Assembly (NCBI GenBank): GCA_020310875.1
Contig: CM035416.1
Span: forward strand, 79,315,778 to 79,379,777
Reading direction: 5' to 3'
DNA: 64,000 bases
From: Ceratopteris richardii
Lineage: Eukaryota; Streptophyta; Polypodiopsida; Polypodiales; Pteridaceae
Position numbers and translations under genes: made by a program. The notes under the pieces are model-generated. The model was given only the letters and a program-made list of their open reading frames with translations. It was not told the origin of the DNA and did not search any database. Shown in pieces: positions 1-9,126 of the stretch (the stretch's first letter is position 1; every line of letters starts with the position of its first letter).

Positions 1-417
1 AAGATCAAGGACTCCTTGGCTCAAAGAAAGTGGAGTTTGAACTACCAAAAATGGATACTGTTTGTCCTAGTTGGAAATTAGGTTCCTAAGCTAATTTGAA
101 GGCAAAAACAAGCTCTAAAAATTATGAAATTTGGCACATAGGTCCTTTTAACAACTTCAATCTTGAGGAATCATCTTCTATTAATGAAATGGAGTTTGAA
201 CTACCAAAAATGGATATTTACAATGAAAATCAGTGATGACGATCACTGCTTATATGTGCAATAGATTGGGAAAATTAGTGACTAGGAATATTCCTTGCGT
301 TATTGGCCTTGAATGCTTTGTCTGCTTAGCCCTCCTTGCTCTTGTATTTGGCTCTCTTGTCTCAGGCTTCCTTGTCTCATGATCCCTTGATGACTTAACC
401 CACCTTGATGGCTAACA
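1..417 (-). mobile_element. 3' LTR of a minus-strand gypsy remnant, cut by the window edge
   Basis: Read on the minus strand, the sequence begins TGTTAGCCATC directly after a purine-rich tract (complement of 418-432) that follows an integrase-coding region, which is the usual order integrase - polypurine tract - 3' LTR. The other LTR end lies beyond position 1, so length is at least 417 bp. The inner part (about 60-200) faintly resembles the gypsy B LTR around 12050-12200 (both carry a stretch reading like tctaaaaaNtatgaaatttggca), so the two may be distant relatives. No coding potential. Confidence 0.7.
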
Positions 418-1171
418 CTCCCCCTCTCTTGTGTCTATCCAGAAATAGGCAAGAGATCGAATCTTTTTCAAAACTTTAAAAGGACCTGCATATCGAGGAG
501 AAATTCTATGATCCTTCCCTAGCAACAAGTTAGATTGGTGAGGATTGGCTTTAAGAAATACCATGTTGTCTATTTGAAATTCAAGTGGTCTTCTCTTCAA
601 ATCATAGAATTTCTTGTCATTTCTGAGCTTCTTTTATGTGTTGCTTAATTTTTTTCGATTTCTTCATCCATCTTATCAAGAATTTCTCAGAGACTTCTAC
701 ATTATCTAGAAAACCCAAAAATGAAGGCAGAGTCAAACAATTATAGCAATACATAGCCTCAAATGGAGTCATTTTTATACATGCATGCCATGCACTATTG
801 TATGCAAACTCAACTAAGGGCAAATAATCACTCCAATTGTCCTACTTTTTATTCACATACATATGCAACATAACTTCAAGTACCTGATTAACCCTCTCAA
901 TTTCCCCATCAATTTGTGGATGGAAAGCTGTAATCATAGGAAGTTGAGTTCTAACCAATTCAAATGTTGCTCTTCAAAAGTTTGATGTGAACCTAGAGTC
1001 TCTATCAGAACTTATGCTTTTAGGCATTCCATGCAATCAAAAAATTTCTTTTACAAATATTATTGCAATATTCAAGGAAATATTAGTCTTTTTCATAGGG
1101 AAGAAATGTGCCATCTTGGTAAGTCAATTAACTACCACAAATATGGTATCATGTCTGCTTCTGGTCATAGG
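412..1171 (-). pseudogene. Gypsy integrase C-terminal half, degraded
   Basis: Minus-strand translation gives pieces of a Ty3/gypsy integrase in several frames. Around 900-1000 there is an AFHPQIDGEIERVNQ-type segment with the catalytic glutamate, preceded by a degenerate S-D-R-D-SRFTS segment. At 617-823 lies PLVEFAYNSAWH followed by a helical linker, and at 412-600 the C-terminal GPY/F-like fold (LLLGKDHRISPRYAGPFKVL). The start is lost at about 1171, where the sequence switches abruptly to a plus-strand gypsy RNase H region. Stops and frameshifts make it a pseudogene. The short distance from the integrase end to the LTR shows that this element lacks the post-integrase region seen in elements A and B. 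Confidence 0.8.
418..432 (-). promoter_or_regulatory. Polypurine tract of the 5'-most gypsy remnant
   Basis: The plus strand reads ctccccctctcttgt; its complement is purine-rich and abuts the TGTTAG start of the LTR. This is the expected plus-strand primer site of an LTR retrotransposon. Confidence 0.6.
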
Positions 1172-1976
1172 TAATTTAGTGTCAGCACCAATCCTTCGAG
1201 TACCCAATTGGAATAAGCCATTTCATATTCATGTGGATGCATCCACGTTTGCCATTGGTTGCATTTTAGCTCAACCTGCAGATACAGGAAAGCTAGACCA
1301 CCCTATAGCCTATGCCAGTAGAAAAAGGCCAAAATGAGCTCAAATCATGATTTCGACAGCACATAGTGAAGCAGATTTGAAAGCAGAGCGTAATTATACC
1401 ACAATCGAGAGAGAAGGCCTAGGGATGGTGTATGCAGTAAAAAAGTTCAGACATTATCTTTTAGCAAACAAATTCAAATTCTTCATTGATCATCAAGCCC
1501 TACTGTACTTAGTCAATAAGCCTTGTAATACAAGACGACTAGTACGATGGTTTCTATTGTTGATGGAATTTGATTTTGAAGTAGTAGTCAAGAAAGGAAA
1601 TACCCACATAAGAGCGGATCACCTATCAAGAATGACACATGGAGAACCACCCATAGGAATACCAGATGATCTGCCAGATACGTACCTTTTTAATCTTGAA
1701 GTATGTCCACAATGGGCAGAAAAATTGATTCCTATACTTACGCATGGACCAAAAAATGGAATCACACCAAACCGAACCCAAGACCTATGGAAGATTAAAA
1801 ACCTTCATATCATTGCTGGAAGTTTGTATCACCAAGATTCAAATGGATTACTCATGAGATGCGTAGAAGAAGAGGAAAAGGAAATGTGGCTTCAGAAAGC
1901 ACATGTAAATCAATGGAAAACTCATCTAAATGCGAACGAAACATGGCAAACATTAAGGAGATTGGGCATATATTGA
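1172..1976 (+). pseudogene. RNase H domain of element A pol
   Basis: Ty3/gypsy RNase H that would degrade the RNA strand during reverse transcription. Visible motifs are HVDASTFAIGCILAQP (first catalytic Asp), TTIEREGLGMVYAVKKFRHYL (catalytic Glu), KFKFFIDHQALLYLV (Asp) and THIRADHLSRM (C-terminal Asp). An in-frame TGA at 1335-1337 lies within a segment of about 30 nt (after the RKRPK residues) that is absent from B and E, so it looks like a small insertion. A second stop at 1974 closes the segment just before the first HHCC module ends. The start is truncated, so no start codon applies. Confidence 0.88.
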
Positions 1977-2450
1977 CCAACCATGCAGAGGGATGCACAT
2001 AACTATGTATCAGCCTGCCCAACCTGTCAAGAACGGAATCCAGAAGAGAATTCCACTCTATGCTACTCCACTATAGCACCAAGATGGAGCATGCCTCTGG
2101 TGAAGTTCTTAAAGACCCAAGAGTACCCAAAAGGAGCCACTCTAGCAAGAAAACGAGCACTTGTAGAACAAAGTAAGGACTATGCTCTTATTGGAAAACA
2201 ACTCTTCAAAAGAGGAAGAGATAATCACTTGTGAATGTGCATTCATGAAGACGAGTATCTTGCTGTTTTAGAGATGGCACATACAGGAGCTGCAGGAGGA
2301 CATTTCTCTGCAGATAAGACAGCAAAAATGATTCTCTTTGCTGGAATGTGGTGGCCAACTCTTCATCAAGATGCCGTAACATATGTGCAACGATGTGATA
2401 CTTGTCAACGAACGAAATATCCAATTAGAAGAGATGAGATGCCACTGAGA
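1880..2450 (+). pseudogene. Two tandem integrase HHCC zinc modules of element A
   Basis: Integrase normally has one N-terminal HHCC zinc module. Here two follow one another in the same frame. The first spans about 1895-2040 (AHVNQWKTHL then CPTCQ, with the conserved QTLRRLGIY between). The second spans about 2278-2410 (AHTGAAGGHF then CDTCQRTK, with FAGMWWPTLHQDA between). They are separated by about 80 residues ending in YALIGKQLFKRGRDNHL. In-frame stops lie at 1974 and 2232. Element B has the same pair (19045-19600). The duplication is therefore old in this family. Whether both bind zinc is unknown. Confidence 0.8.
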
Positions 2451-4190
2451 CCCATAATGAGTGCTAGATCTTTTACTAAATGGGGAATAGACTTCATAGG
2501 ACCTATTAGCCCCCCAGCTATAGGATCCCATGCCGAATATATAATTGTAGCCACAGACTATCTGACCAAATGGGTTGAAGCCAAAGCAACCAAGAAAAAT
2601 GACGCAAGAACTACGGCCAAGTTTCTCTTTGAGAACGTTTTCACTAGATTTGGACTACCGATAGAAATTGTGAGTGATAGAGGTACGCACTTTGTGAATG
2701 AAGTTATAGAAGCCTTACTGAATGAATTCTTAGTAATTCATAAGAAATCAGCTCCTCATCACCCACAAGCCAATGGACAAGCCGAAAGTTCCAATAAAAT
2801 CTTATGCACCATTCTCACAAAAATTGTGAACAATGGTAGATCTGATTGGGATAAACAATTACATCACGCTTTATGGGCATTCAGAGTAGCCTACAAAACA
2901 ACCATAGGCACTACTCCGTTTAACTTAGTGTATGGACAGAATGTTATTTTACCAATTGATTTCTTAATACCCACTCTCAGAGTAGCAACAACTTATGAGT
3001 GGACGGGACATGAACTCTCAGCTCAATTGGATCAAATAGAGAAGCTTCATGAAACTAGGTTACAAGCAGTAGCAAGGATTTATGCTGCTAAAAGGCGACA
3101 TAAAGCCTACTTTGATGCTCATATCAAAGATAAAAATTTGAAGGAAGGAGATTTAGTTTTGGTATATACTCTGAAACAACATGCAAAGAAACTGCAAAAA
3201 AGAGGATATGGCCCGTTGATCATCAATCGCATATCTACGAGTGGAGCCATCAGCTTAGCAACCCTAGATGGGGAAGTATTACCAAACTATATCAGTGGAT
3301 GTCGAGTGAAAAAATATCTAGAACCATTGACTAAAGAAACAATGTCACGACTAATAAGGGGTAAGAATAGACGTATCGAGGAGGAAAGGATATGGGAAGA
3401 AGCTAGACAGGGAGCACTAGAACGAATTAAGAAACGAAAAGAATGGATGAGAGAGAGAGATGAGAGATATCGACTAGGAGAAGAACTCATCCCAATGGCT
3501 AATTTTAGAGCCACTGAAAACCTAGGGCAACTAAGGAAGCAACCATATTTGAATTTGGGAGCTAGAAAAACGGAATATCACTTGGTGGATGCTCTCATTG
3601 ACACAGGAGCCGCCATAAGTTGTATCAAATTGTCATTGACTCAAAGACTCAAGGAGGAATTACGTCCATCAAAGGCACAATTGATAGGAATAGGAGGAAC
3701 GATTACTCAATGTATGGGTGAAGTAACCTTACCACTACATATGGGAAACAACACTATGGAACAGAAGCTCTTAGTTTGTCATGATCAAGACTTACTCGAA
3801 GACATCGTGTTAGGTCAAGATTGGATATATGAATATGAAGTGACTATCCAATTGGCCTTAGGATACATCTCAACCAAGATAGGACATCGAGAAGTATTCA
3901 GCATGCTAGACGAACGCCCAATCAAAGCCGCAAGTATAGAGCCAAAAATTCACTCTAATAAACACAGTCAGGAATGTATGTTCACTAGCACTATGGAAAC
4001 CCCTTCATCAAGTGTTTCATGTAAGGACACACTGAATTCTGCTTGCACACCGTCTTCTAATCTAGCAAGTCACCAGAGTACCATTCAGTCTGAAACCAAC
4101 CTTAGTGAAGCACCATACACAAGAGAGACTAGTTCTCCGAGTAATCCAAAGTCTGTACCTAGTAGAATATACCCCATTCCTTATACTTGA
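2235..4190 (+). CDS. Integrase plus second retropepsin-like domain (PR2), element A
   Basis: This is a 651-codon open segment of the pol polyprotein. It holds the second HHCC module (residues about 15-60), the integrase core with KWGIDFIGP (first Asp), IVSDRGTHFVNE (second Asp) and PQANGQAESSNKI (Glu), and then a C-terminal region with KDKNLKEGDLVLVYT and KRGYGPLIINRI. Beyond the integrase, around residues 440-560, comes a retropepsin-like domain with ALIDTGAAIS (catalytic D-T-G-A), a GIGG segment and IVLGQDWIYEYE, the fold-closing L-G-x-D-W motif. A protease after integrase is unusual because gypsy elements normally encode it before RT. The frame continues past the TGA at 4188. Translation is presumably as part of Gag-Pol, so there is no own start. 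Confidence 0.88.
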   Translation: MCIHEDEYLAVLEMAHTGAAGGHFSADKTAKMILFAGMWWPTLHQDAVTYVQRCDTCQRTKYPIRRDEMPLRPIMSARSFTKWGIDFIGPISPPAIGSHAEYIIVATDYLTKWVEAKATKKNDARTTAKFLFENVFTRFGLPIEIVSDRGTHFVNEVIEALLNEFLVIHKKSAPHHPQANGQAESSNKILCTILTKIVNNGRSDWDKQLHHALWAFRVAYKTTIGTTPFNLVYGQNVILPIDFLIPTLRVATTYEWTGHELSAQLDQIEKLHETRLQAVARIYAAKRRHKAYFDAHIKDKNLKEGDLVLVYTLKQHAKKLQKRGYGPLIINRISTSGAISLATLDGEVLPNYISGCRVKKYLEPLTKETMSRLIRGKNRRIEEERIWEEARQGALERIKKRKEWMRERDERYRLGEELIPMANFRATENLGQLRKQPYLNLGARKTEYHLVDALIDTGAAISCIKLSLTQRLKEELRPSKAQLIGIGGTITQCMGEVTLPLHMGNNTMEQKLLVCHDQDLLEDIVLGQDWIYEYEVTIQLALGYISTKIGHREVFSMLDERPIKAASIEPKIHSNKHSQECMFTSTMETPSSSVSCKDTLNSACTPSSNLASHQSTIQSETNLSEAPYTRETSSPSNPKSVPSRIYPIPYT

Positions 4191-4766
4191 CATGCTTGGA
4201 TAAGGAAGGACCAAATGGATGCATATCTTCAACAGAAGAACTACTTGCTACAGCAGAAGAACTCACAGAACCAATATGAAAATCTCTCTAGATATTCAGT
4301 TCCACAGAGAATTGCTAAAGTATGGATTCCGAAGAAGGTGAGAGCTGCCCAGTCGGACCACACACAAATATGGATTCCCAAGTCATGTACTCAAAGGACA
4401 CTCATTAAAAAGGACGAACCAATGAACAAGGAAAATCAGTATGATCTAAAGGCAAAGCCACAGAAGCTAAACTGCTACAGGATAGAGATGGAGTCTACAT
4501 ACAATTCACATGTCATTCCAAGATTCAAAAAGCAGACAAAGCAGAAGCAACAAATGAGCAGCATCACAAGCACTAGGAAGGTTGGGAACACGATTTCCCC
4601 CAACAAAATAAAGCAGATTTGGATGCCGAAAGACAAAGCAAGCCATATACATCAACCAAATAACTCGAGTTGCACGCATATGGAGTTACCAGAATCCAAA
4701 GTATGCATGATAGGGCCACATTACAAGGCCACGCATTCGGCACAATATTCTTCTATTTCAGGATAG
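4191..4766 (+). pseudogene. W-x-P-K repeat tail of element A pol
   Basis: Same frame as the integrase-PR2 segment, after one TGA. It is a basic, Gln/Lys-rich, low-complexity region with repeated short motifs: AWIRKD, VWIPKKV, IWIPKS and IWMPKDK, spaced about 15-90 residues apart. Elements B (16856-17311) and E (56883-57302) carry the same kind of region at the same place, with IWIRKDG, IWVPK, VWVPK and IWAPK. I do not know a named family. Aromatic-Pro-Lys repeats could be peptide-binding or nucleic-acid-binding sites, or cleavage spacers, but that is speculation. The segment ends at a TAG at 4764-4766. Confidence 0.7.
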
Positions 4767-5057
4767 TGAAGCACATTTCCCTCTTGGGAAATAGGAGAGC
4801 ACTTGTACATGATTTAAAGAAAATTACTAAAAAAAAAATTTAAACGCTTCGGCTATGAACTCACTTTTCTGTTTTTCTTTCAGACAAAAACATAAAAATA
4901 TATAAAAATTATGGAAAAGCCCAGGTATTACCTTTCTCACACCCACGGGGAAGGGACACCACCAATCACTCGAAGCAATGTTCACCTTATGGCATACAAA
5001 TGAAAGAGGATTACTGATACTATAGGGCCACTAATTCATACTCTATATTGAGTGCAG
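4767..5057 (+). promoter_or_regulatory. Pol-ORFX spacer with splice-acceptor-like site
   Basis: The stretch is non-coding and AT-rich. At 4863-4883 the sequence acttttctgtttttctttcag is a strong polypyrimidine-CAG 3' splice site type signal, about 175 nt upstream of the ORFX ATG at 5058. Element B has a comparable signal (tttcttcttctag, minus strand, AG at 16536-16537) only 22 nt upstream of its ORFX ATG. A subgenomic spliced RNA for ORFX is inferred, not shown. Confidence 0.5.
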
Positions 5058-8000
5058 ATGGCTTCTACTAACTCAGAAGAGACGCAAGTGGAAGAGGTCC
5101 AGATTCTTCCACTAGAATCTATAACAAAAGCGAGAGGCCATTGGTTTTTGGATGACCAACCGGTGTCGGACCTCATTTTTATGGCCACAATCAAGATTAT
5201 GGATAGGGATCACTACTTCCCTATTATGTCGCAAGAGTTGAAGACTATCATACAAGGATTACCGCGCATAGTGGATGTATGGACACAAGCAGGAATAGAG
5301 GCATTTCTGAAACTACCTATTTATTTGCCAGACTTTCAAAGATGCACGCAAGTGATGAACACACTGCAGCCTGCAGTGACAAAGATATCAGTTCCTGAAG
5401 CAAGAGTACTGGACAAAGTGGGTACCTGGAGAACCATACAATTCACTCATGAGATAATTAACAAAGCTTTCGGATGGAATCAAGAAGGAATCACCAATGT
5501 CAAGGAAGAATGTCATGATCCAAAAAAGAGATCCTTTTTGGACATTAACAGAACTGATATTGAAGATGTTGTTCGCTTAGTGCACCAGCATTTCTGTTTC
5601 CCAAGCATGCATAGATACACGACACCTCAAAAGATTGTTGTACAACTACTATCTCATGCAATGAAACAACTTGGCAATAAAGTGAATATGACTCCATATG
5701 TACAAGACCGACTATTTGAAGCAAAGAAGAAGTGGGGTCAGAAGAAGTTTCTCAATGGGAGTTCGGCTTTGACACTACTTATCTATGAGGCACTTGAGAT
5801 GAAAAACTGTCTGCGTGAAATGCCAACCTCAGCAGAGTTAGCTAAATATGCCAAATCAGCTACGGTCCCAAAGAAAAAGAAAGCAGCTGTCGCTGTTGAA
5901 GAAGCAGGAACTAGTTCACAGAAACCCATGAGGGGTACAAAACGTCTTAGAGAGGAAGAAGCCCAGGCTACACCCACTTCAAAGAGGACACATACTTTTC
6001 CAAAGATTCCTGGGACCCAACAACCAATTACTAAAAGAGATCTATCCGCTACCCTAGAAGAGACACATCAGTACATGCAAGGGCAAGTAAATCTAAATGT
6101 TCAAGGTCATCATTATAGACAAGCAAGTCAAGAGAAACAACAACGGAGTAAAGAAAAGACCCCAGAACAAACCGCGAGATACAAAGAACTGGGCTTAGAA
6201 GATTCAAGCTCCAATGAAGAATCTAGTCCTGAAAAAGACACTTTGGACACTGACATACGGACAGAGACTCACGAGGAAGATTGGACGGAGCTTAATCAAA
6301 TCGAAGTCACGCTAGACAACCACAAGAAAAGGCAAGGAACGAAGAAGAACACACTGAACCAGAGCATGTAATTCAATTAAATGATAAGTCAAAGATTAGT
6401 ATCAAGGAAGCTCCAATATCGAATAAAGAAGTACGGCCACCTATCAAGGAAGAAATACAAACTCCAGTGAACGCGGATTCAAACCTACACACAAATCAAA
6501 AGCAGATCGTGATCGAGGTGCCAGATGATACACCTCAAGGCAAAATTGACCACATGGAGGCTGAGCCAAGCATACAACTCCACATTAGGTAGCCCCATGA
6601 TACTACATTACACATAGCACAAGGAAAAGATGTGACAGCAGGAGCAGAACCGAATATTCCAAAAACATGGTTAAATGTGGATGTCACACAATTAAAGCCG
6701 GTGGTCAAGCAGATGATACAAACGGCCATGGATACACAACAACAGATGATGGATATTGATGTAGACTATGACAAATCCATGAGGGAAAAGAGTCAGTTTC
6801 AAATTATGAGTGAACAATTGTCTGCACAACTAATCCAGGTCCAAAAAGAGATAGCAGCCAAAAGCACGGAATTACTAGAGGTAAAAATGCAATGTAACAC
6901 TTTGATGACCCAACATCACCAACTCCAGGCACAGCTCGCAGACCTACAAAGGGTACATGAAGCCAACGAGGCCGACAAAGAGAGAATGAAAGCTAGAAGC
7001 ACCTTGCTCGAGACACAATTAAAGGTGTACATGGAAGAAAATGACAGTTTACGAAATAGAAATAAAGAACTCATGAAGTCATTGCTATACGATCAACCTC
7101 TCGAAAAACAAGAAACAACAGATGTTGATCAGAGAGAGTTAAGAGATCAGATTGCAAAATATACAGAATTGCTACAACAAGAACAAGCATTAAGAACCAA
7201 ATGGGAGCAGAAGTACATTCAAGACACCACCGAGCTCCAAAAACAATTGAATATGGCCAATGGTGAACTTGCCTGGAGTTATAGTGAGAACATGGATCAG
7301 GTAGCCGAAATTGGCAATGAACTGCTTGCAGCCAAAGAAGCACTCAGGGCAACAATGCAAGAATTAAAAGAAAAGACTGAGCGCATAGAACAATTAGAGA
7401 CCAAAGTAAAAGAGAAAGCACCCATCGGGACACCAGTAGAGCCAGCAAAGGAAAATCCTACTGATGAGGTAGAGGTACGTCCTCTATCTCCCCCGATTTA
7501 TAATTCTCCAATACACGAGCAGATGGCGGACATACATGATGATCATCCAATGCCATATACTGCAGACATAAGTAAGAAGGAACGGGCACTAGTGGTGTCC
7601 CGATTGACAGAAAATTTTGAGAACGAAGTGCTCAAGGTCATGAAAGAAGCAAAGATCAAGGGTAAAGACTTGGAAAAGATCATGAAGCCTTTCAACATCC
7701 CGTACGGATTATTGAAAGAGAAAACAAGACAATATATAAAGAAGATTACAAAGACAAGTCTAGACGAGCAGCTAAACTTTAAACATGACACATTCACTTA
7801 CACTCAAGAAGAATTTGAAGCTGCACAACCTGTTTGGAGAAGGAAATTTTTGGAGAAACATCCTACACTACGGGTGCATTGGCAAGCAGCACCATATTTC
7901 CTACAGGTAAACCCTTCATTTTGTCCTATACCACGTCGTAGAGAAACCAGGGAATTTTTGGAAATGCAAAAGAATGGTGCCATAAATAACCAGTGGTTGA

Positions 8001-8398
8001 ATTACCCACTACTTCCAAGTCCACCATATAATTATCTTCCAACAGAGGAGTACATGGTCAAGACCATCGAATTTTGGCTGCAAAGTTATGCAACAATACC
8101 CGATTTAACTGTAAAGATGACAAATAAAATACTCAGTATGATACTTACAGTATTGAAGGTTTTCAAACATGCCGCCTACGCATTTTTGAATTTCATTGGT
8201 ATTAATCAAGGAACGGACATACTCACTTTTTATCTGTCTGTTATGCCTAGCCGACCAACCATAATGGCTTATTATTCCAGGCTCATGTTCTTGCCAAGTA
8301 TATATATGCAAACGTTCGAGGAAGCATTTTTTACAGGATTTTTTGAGATAGATTCCGAAATCTTTTTAAAGATGTCATCTAATTTGAATGCCGATTAG
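5058..8398 (+). pseudogene. ORFX of element A: long post-pol ORF, unknown function
   Basis: I do not recognise the family. The ATG at 5058 (MASTNSEETQ) was chosen because B also starts with Met-Ala at the matching place. About 1,113 codons follow, interrupted by one frameshift near 6330 and one TAG at 6590-6592; the alternative frame stays open across 6335-6590. The N-terminal domain (about residues 20-260) contains VWTQAGIEAFLKLPIYLPDF and QHFCFPSMHRYTTPQK, both aligned with B. The middle is acidic and low-complexity. Residues about 570-800 are heptad-rich coiled coil. The C-terminal domain has PVWRRKFLEKHPTLRVHW, CPIPRRRE, QWLNYPLL and QTFEEAFFTGFFE, all matched in B. No signal peptide or obvious membrane span is seen. 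It occupies the env position, but env identity is not supported. Confidence 0.75.
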
Positions 8399-9126
8399 TG
8401 GCATATGAACTGAGTTTCTTCGCCGACCACAGATAGCCACCTAACGATGGCGTAAAGGCAAAACAGTGGAAACAGTTAATGGTACGTGAAGCCAATCTTC
8501 TTAATGACACAGAGCAAAAACTATATAGAACATACGCTTGTCGCTTTTCAAAGCCTTTCGGGGACGACAGAGTCCAGGAGGGGGGCAATGTTGAGGGAGA
8601 ATCAAGCAAGAAGAAGAAAAGAAGAAGACCAAGGAAAAGCACGCAATTGGAAGGAGGAACCAGGGCTAGGAAAGTATCCATGAAGAAGTGCACGAAGATA
8701 TTCAGCGGTTCCATAGCCACATGAGGGTGCTTCAACCTCTTGACCAACAGAAGGTTCAGATCAAGGCTGAAGAGCTACATCCTCATATGTCTACAAATGG
8801 CGTGCATGGCAACCCAAATTAACAGGCAAACTAAATGCATGACGCCTAGAGGATGTCAAGACAAATATCGAACAGGGCCTTTAAAACGGAACGCCAGTCT
8901 GACCGACAGGCAAAACTGACCAAGGGTTGCGCGCAGGGAAAAGAAGGTGAACAAGCTTAAGTAAAATAGCAGGGTCCGATGTGTGCAACTAGGACAAATC
9001 AGAGGACCACTAAAACGTAATGCAAGACTGATGAACAGGTAGAACTGACCAAGGGATGTGTGCGATGACAAAGACAAACAAGAAGTAAAGCCTGTCAAGG
9101 GACGACAGAGACAAAGAGGGGGAGAG
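8399..9126 (+). other. 3' untranslated region of element A with diverged tandem repeat and two polypurine-like tracts
   Basis: No convincing gene lies here; short open frames are lysine/arginine-rich by composition. Two purine tracts each run into TGTTG: gtccaggaggggggcaa at about 8574-8590, and acaaagagggggagag at about 9111-9126. Both follow a gggacgacagag sequence, so the second may be a duplicated copy of the first. Between them lies a diverged tandem pair with a period of about 129 bp, recognisable by aactgaccaaggg at about 8914 and about 9043. Confidence 0.55.

Noticed and set aside
987..1171. Plus-strand ORF start for element A upstream of 1172
   Set aside because: Up to about 1171 the sequence is antisense integrase of the neighbouring minus-strand element; the plus-strand frame there is accidental.
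5058..8398. ORFX as an env glycoprotein
   Set aside because: Position fits, but I see no signal peptide, convincing transmembrane segment or Cys-rich ectodomain; long coiled coil and polar low-complexity regions dominate.
8479..8724. Basic ORF after ORFX of element A
   Set aside because: Short, Lys/Arg-rich by composition, overlaps a polypurine-like tract, and has no counterpart in element B.
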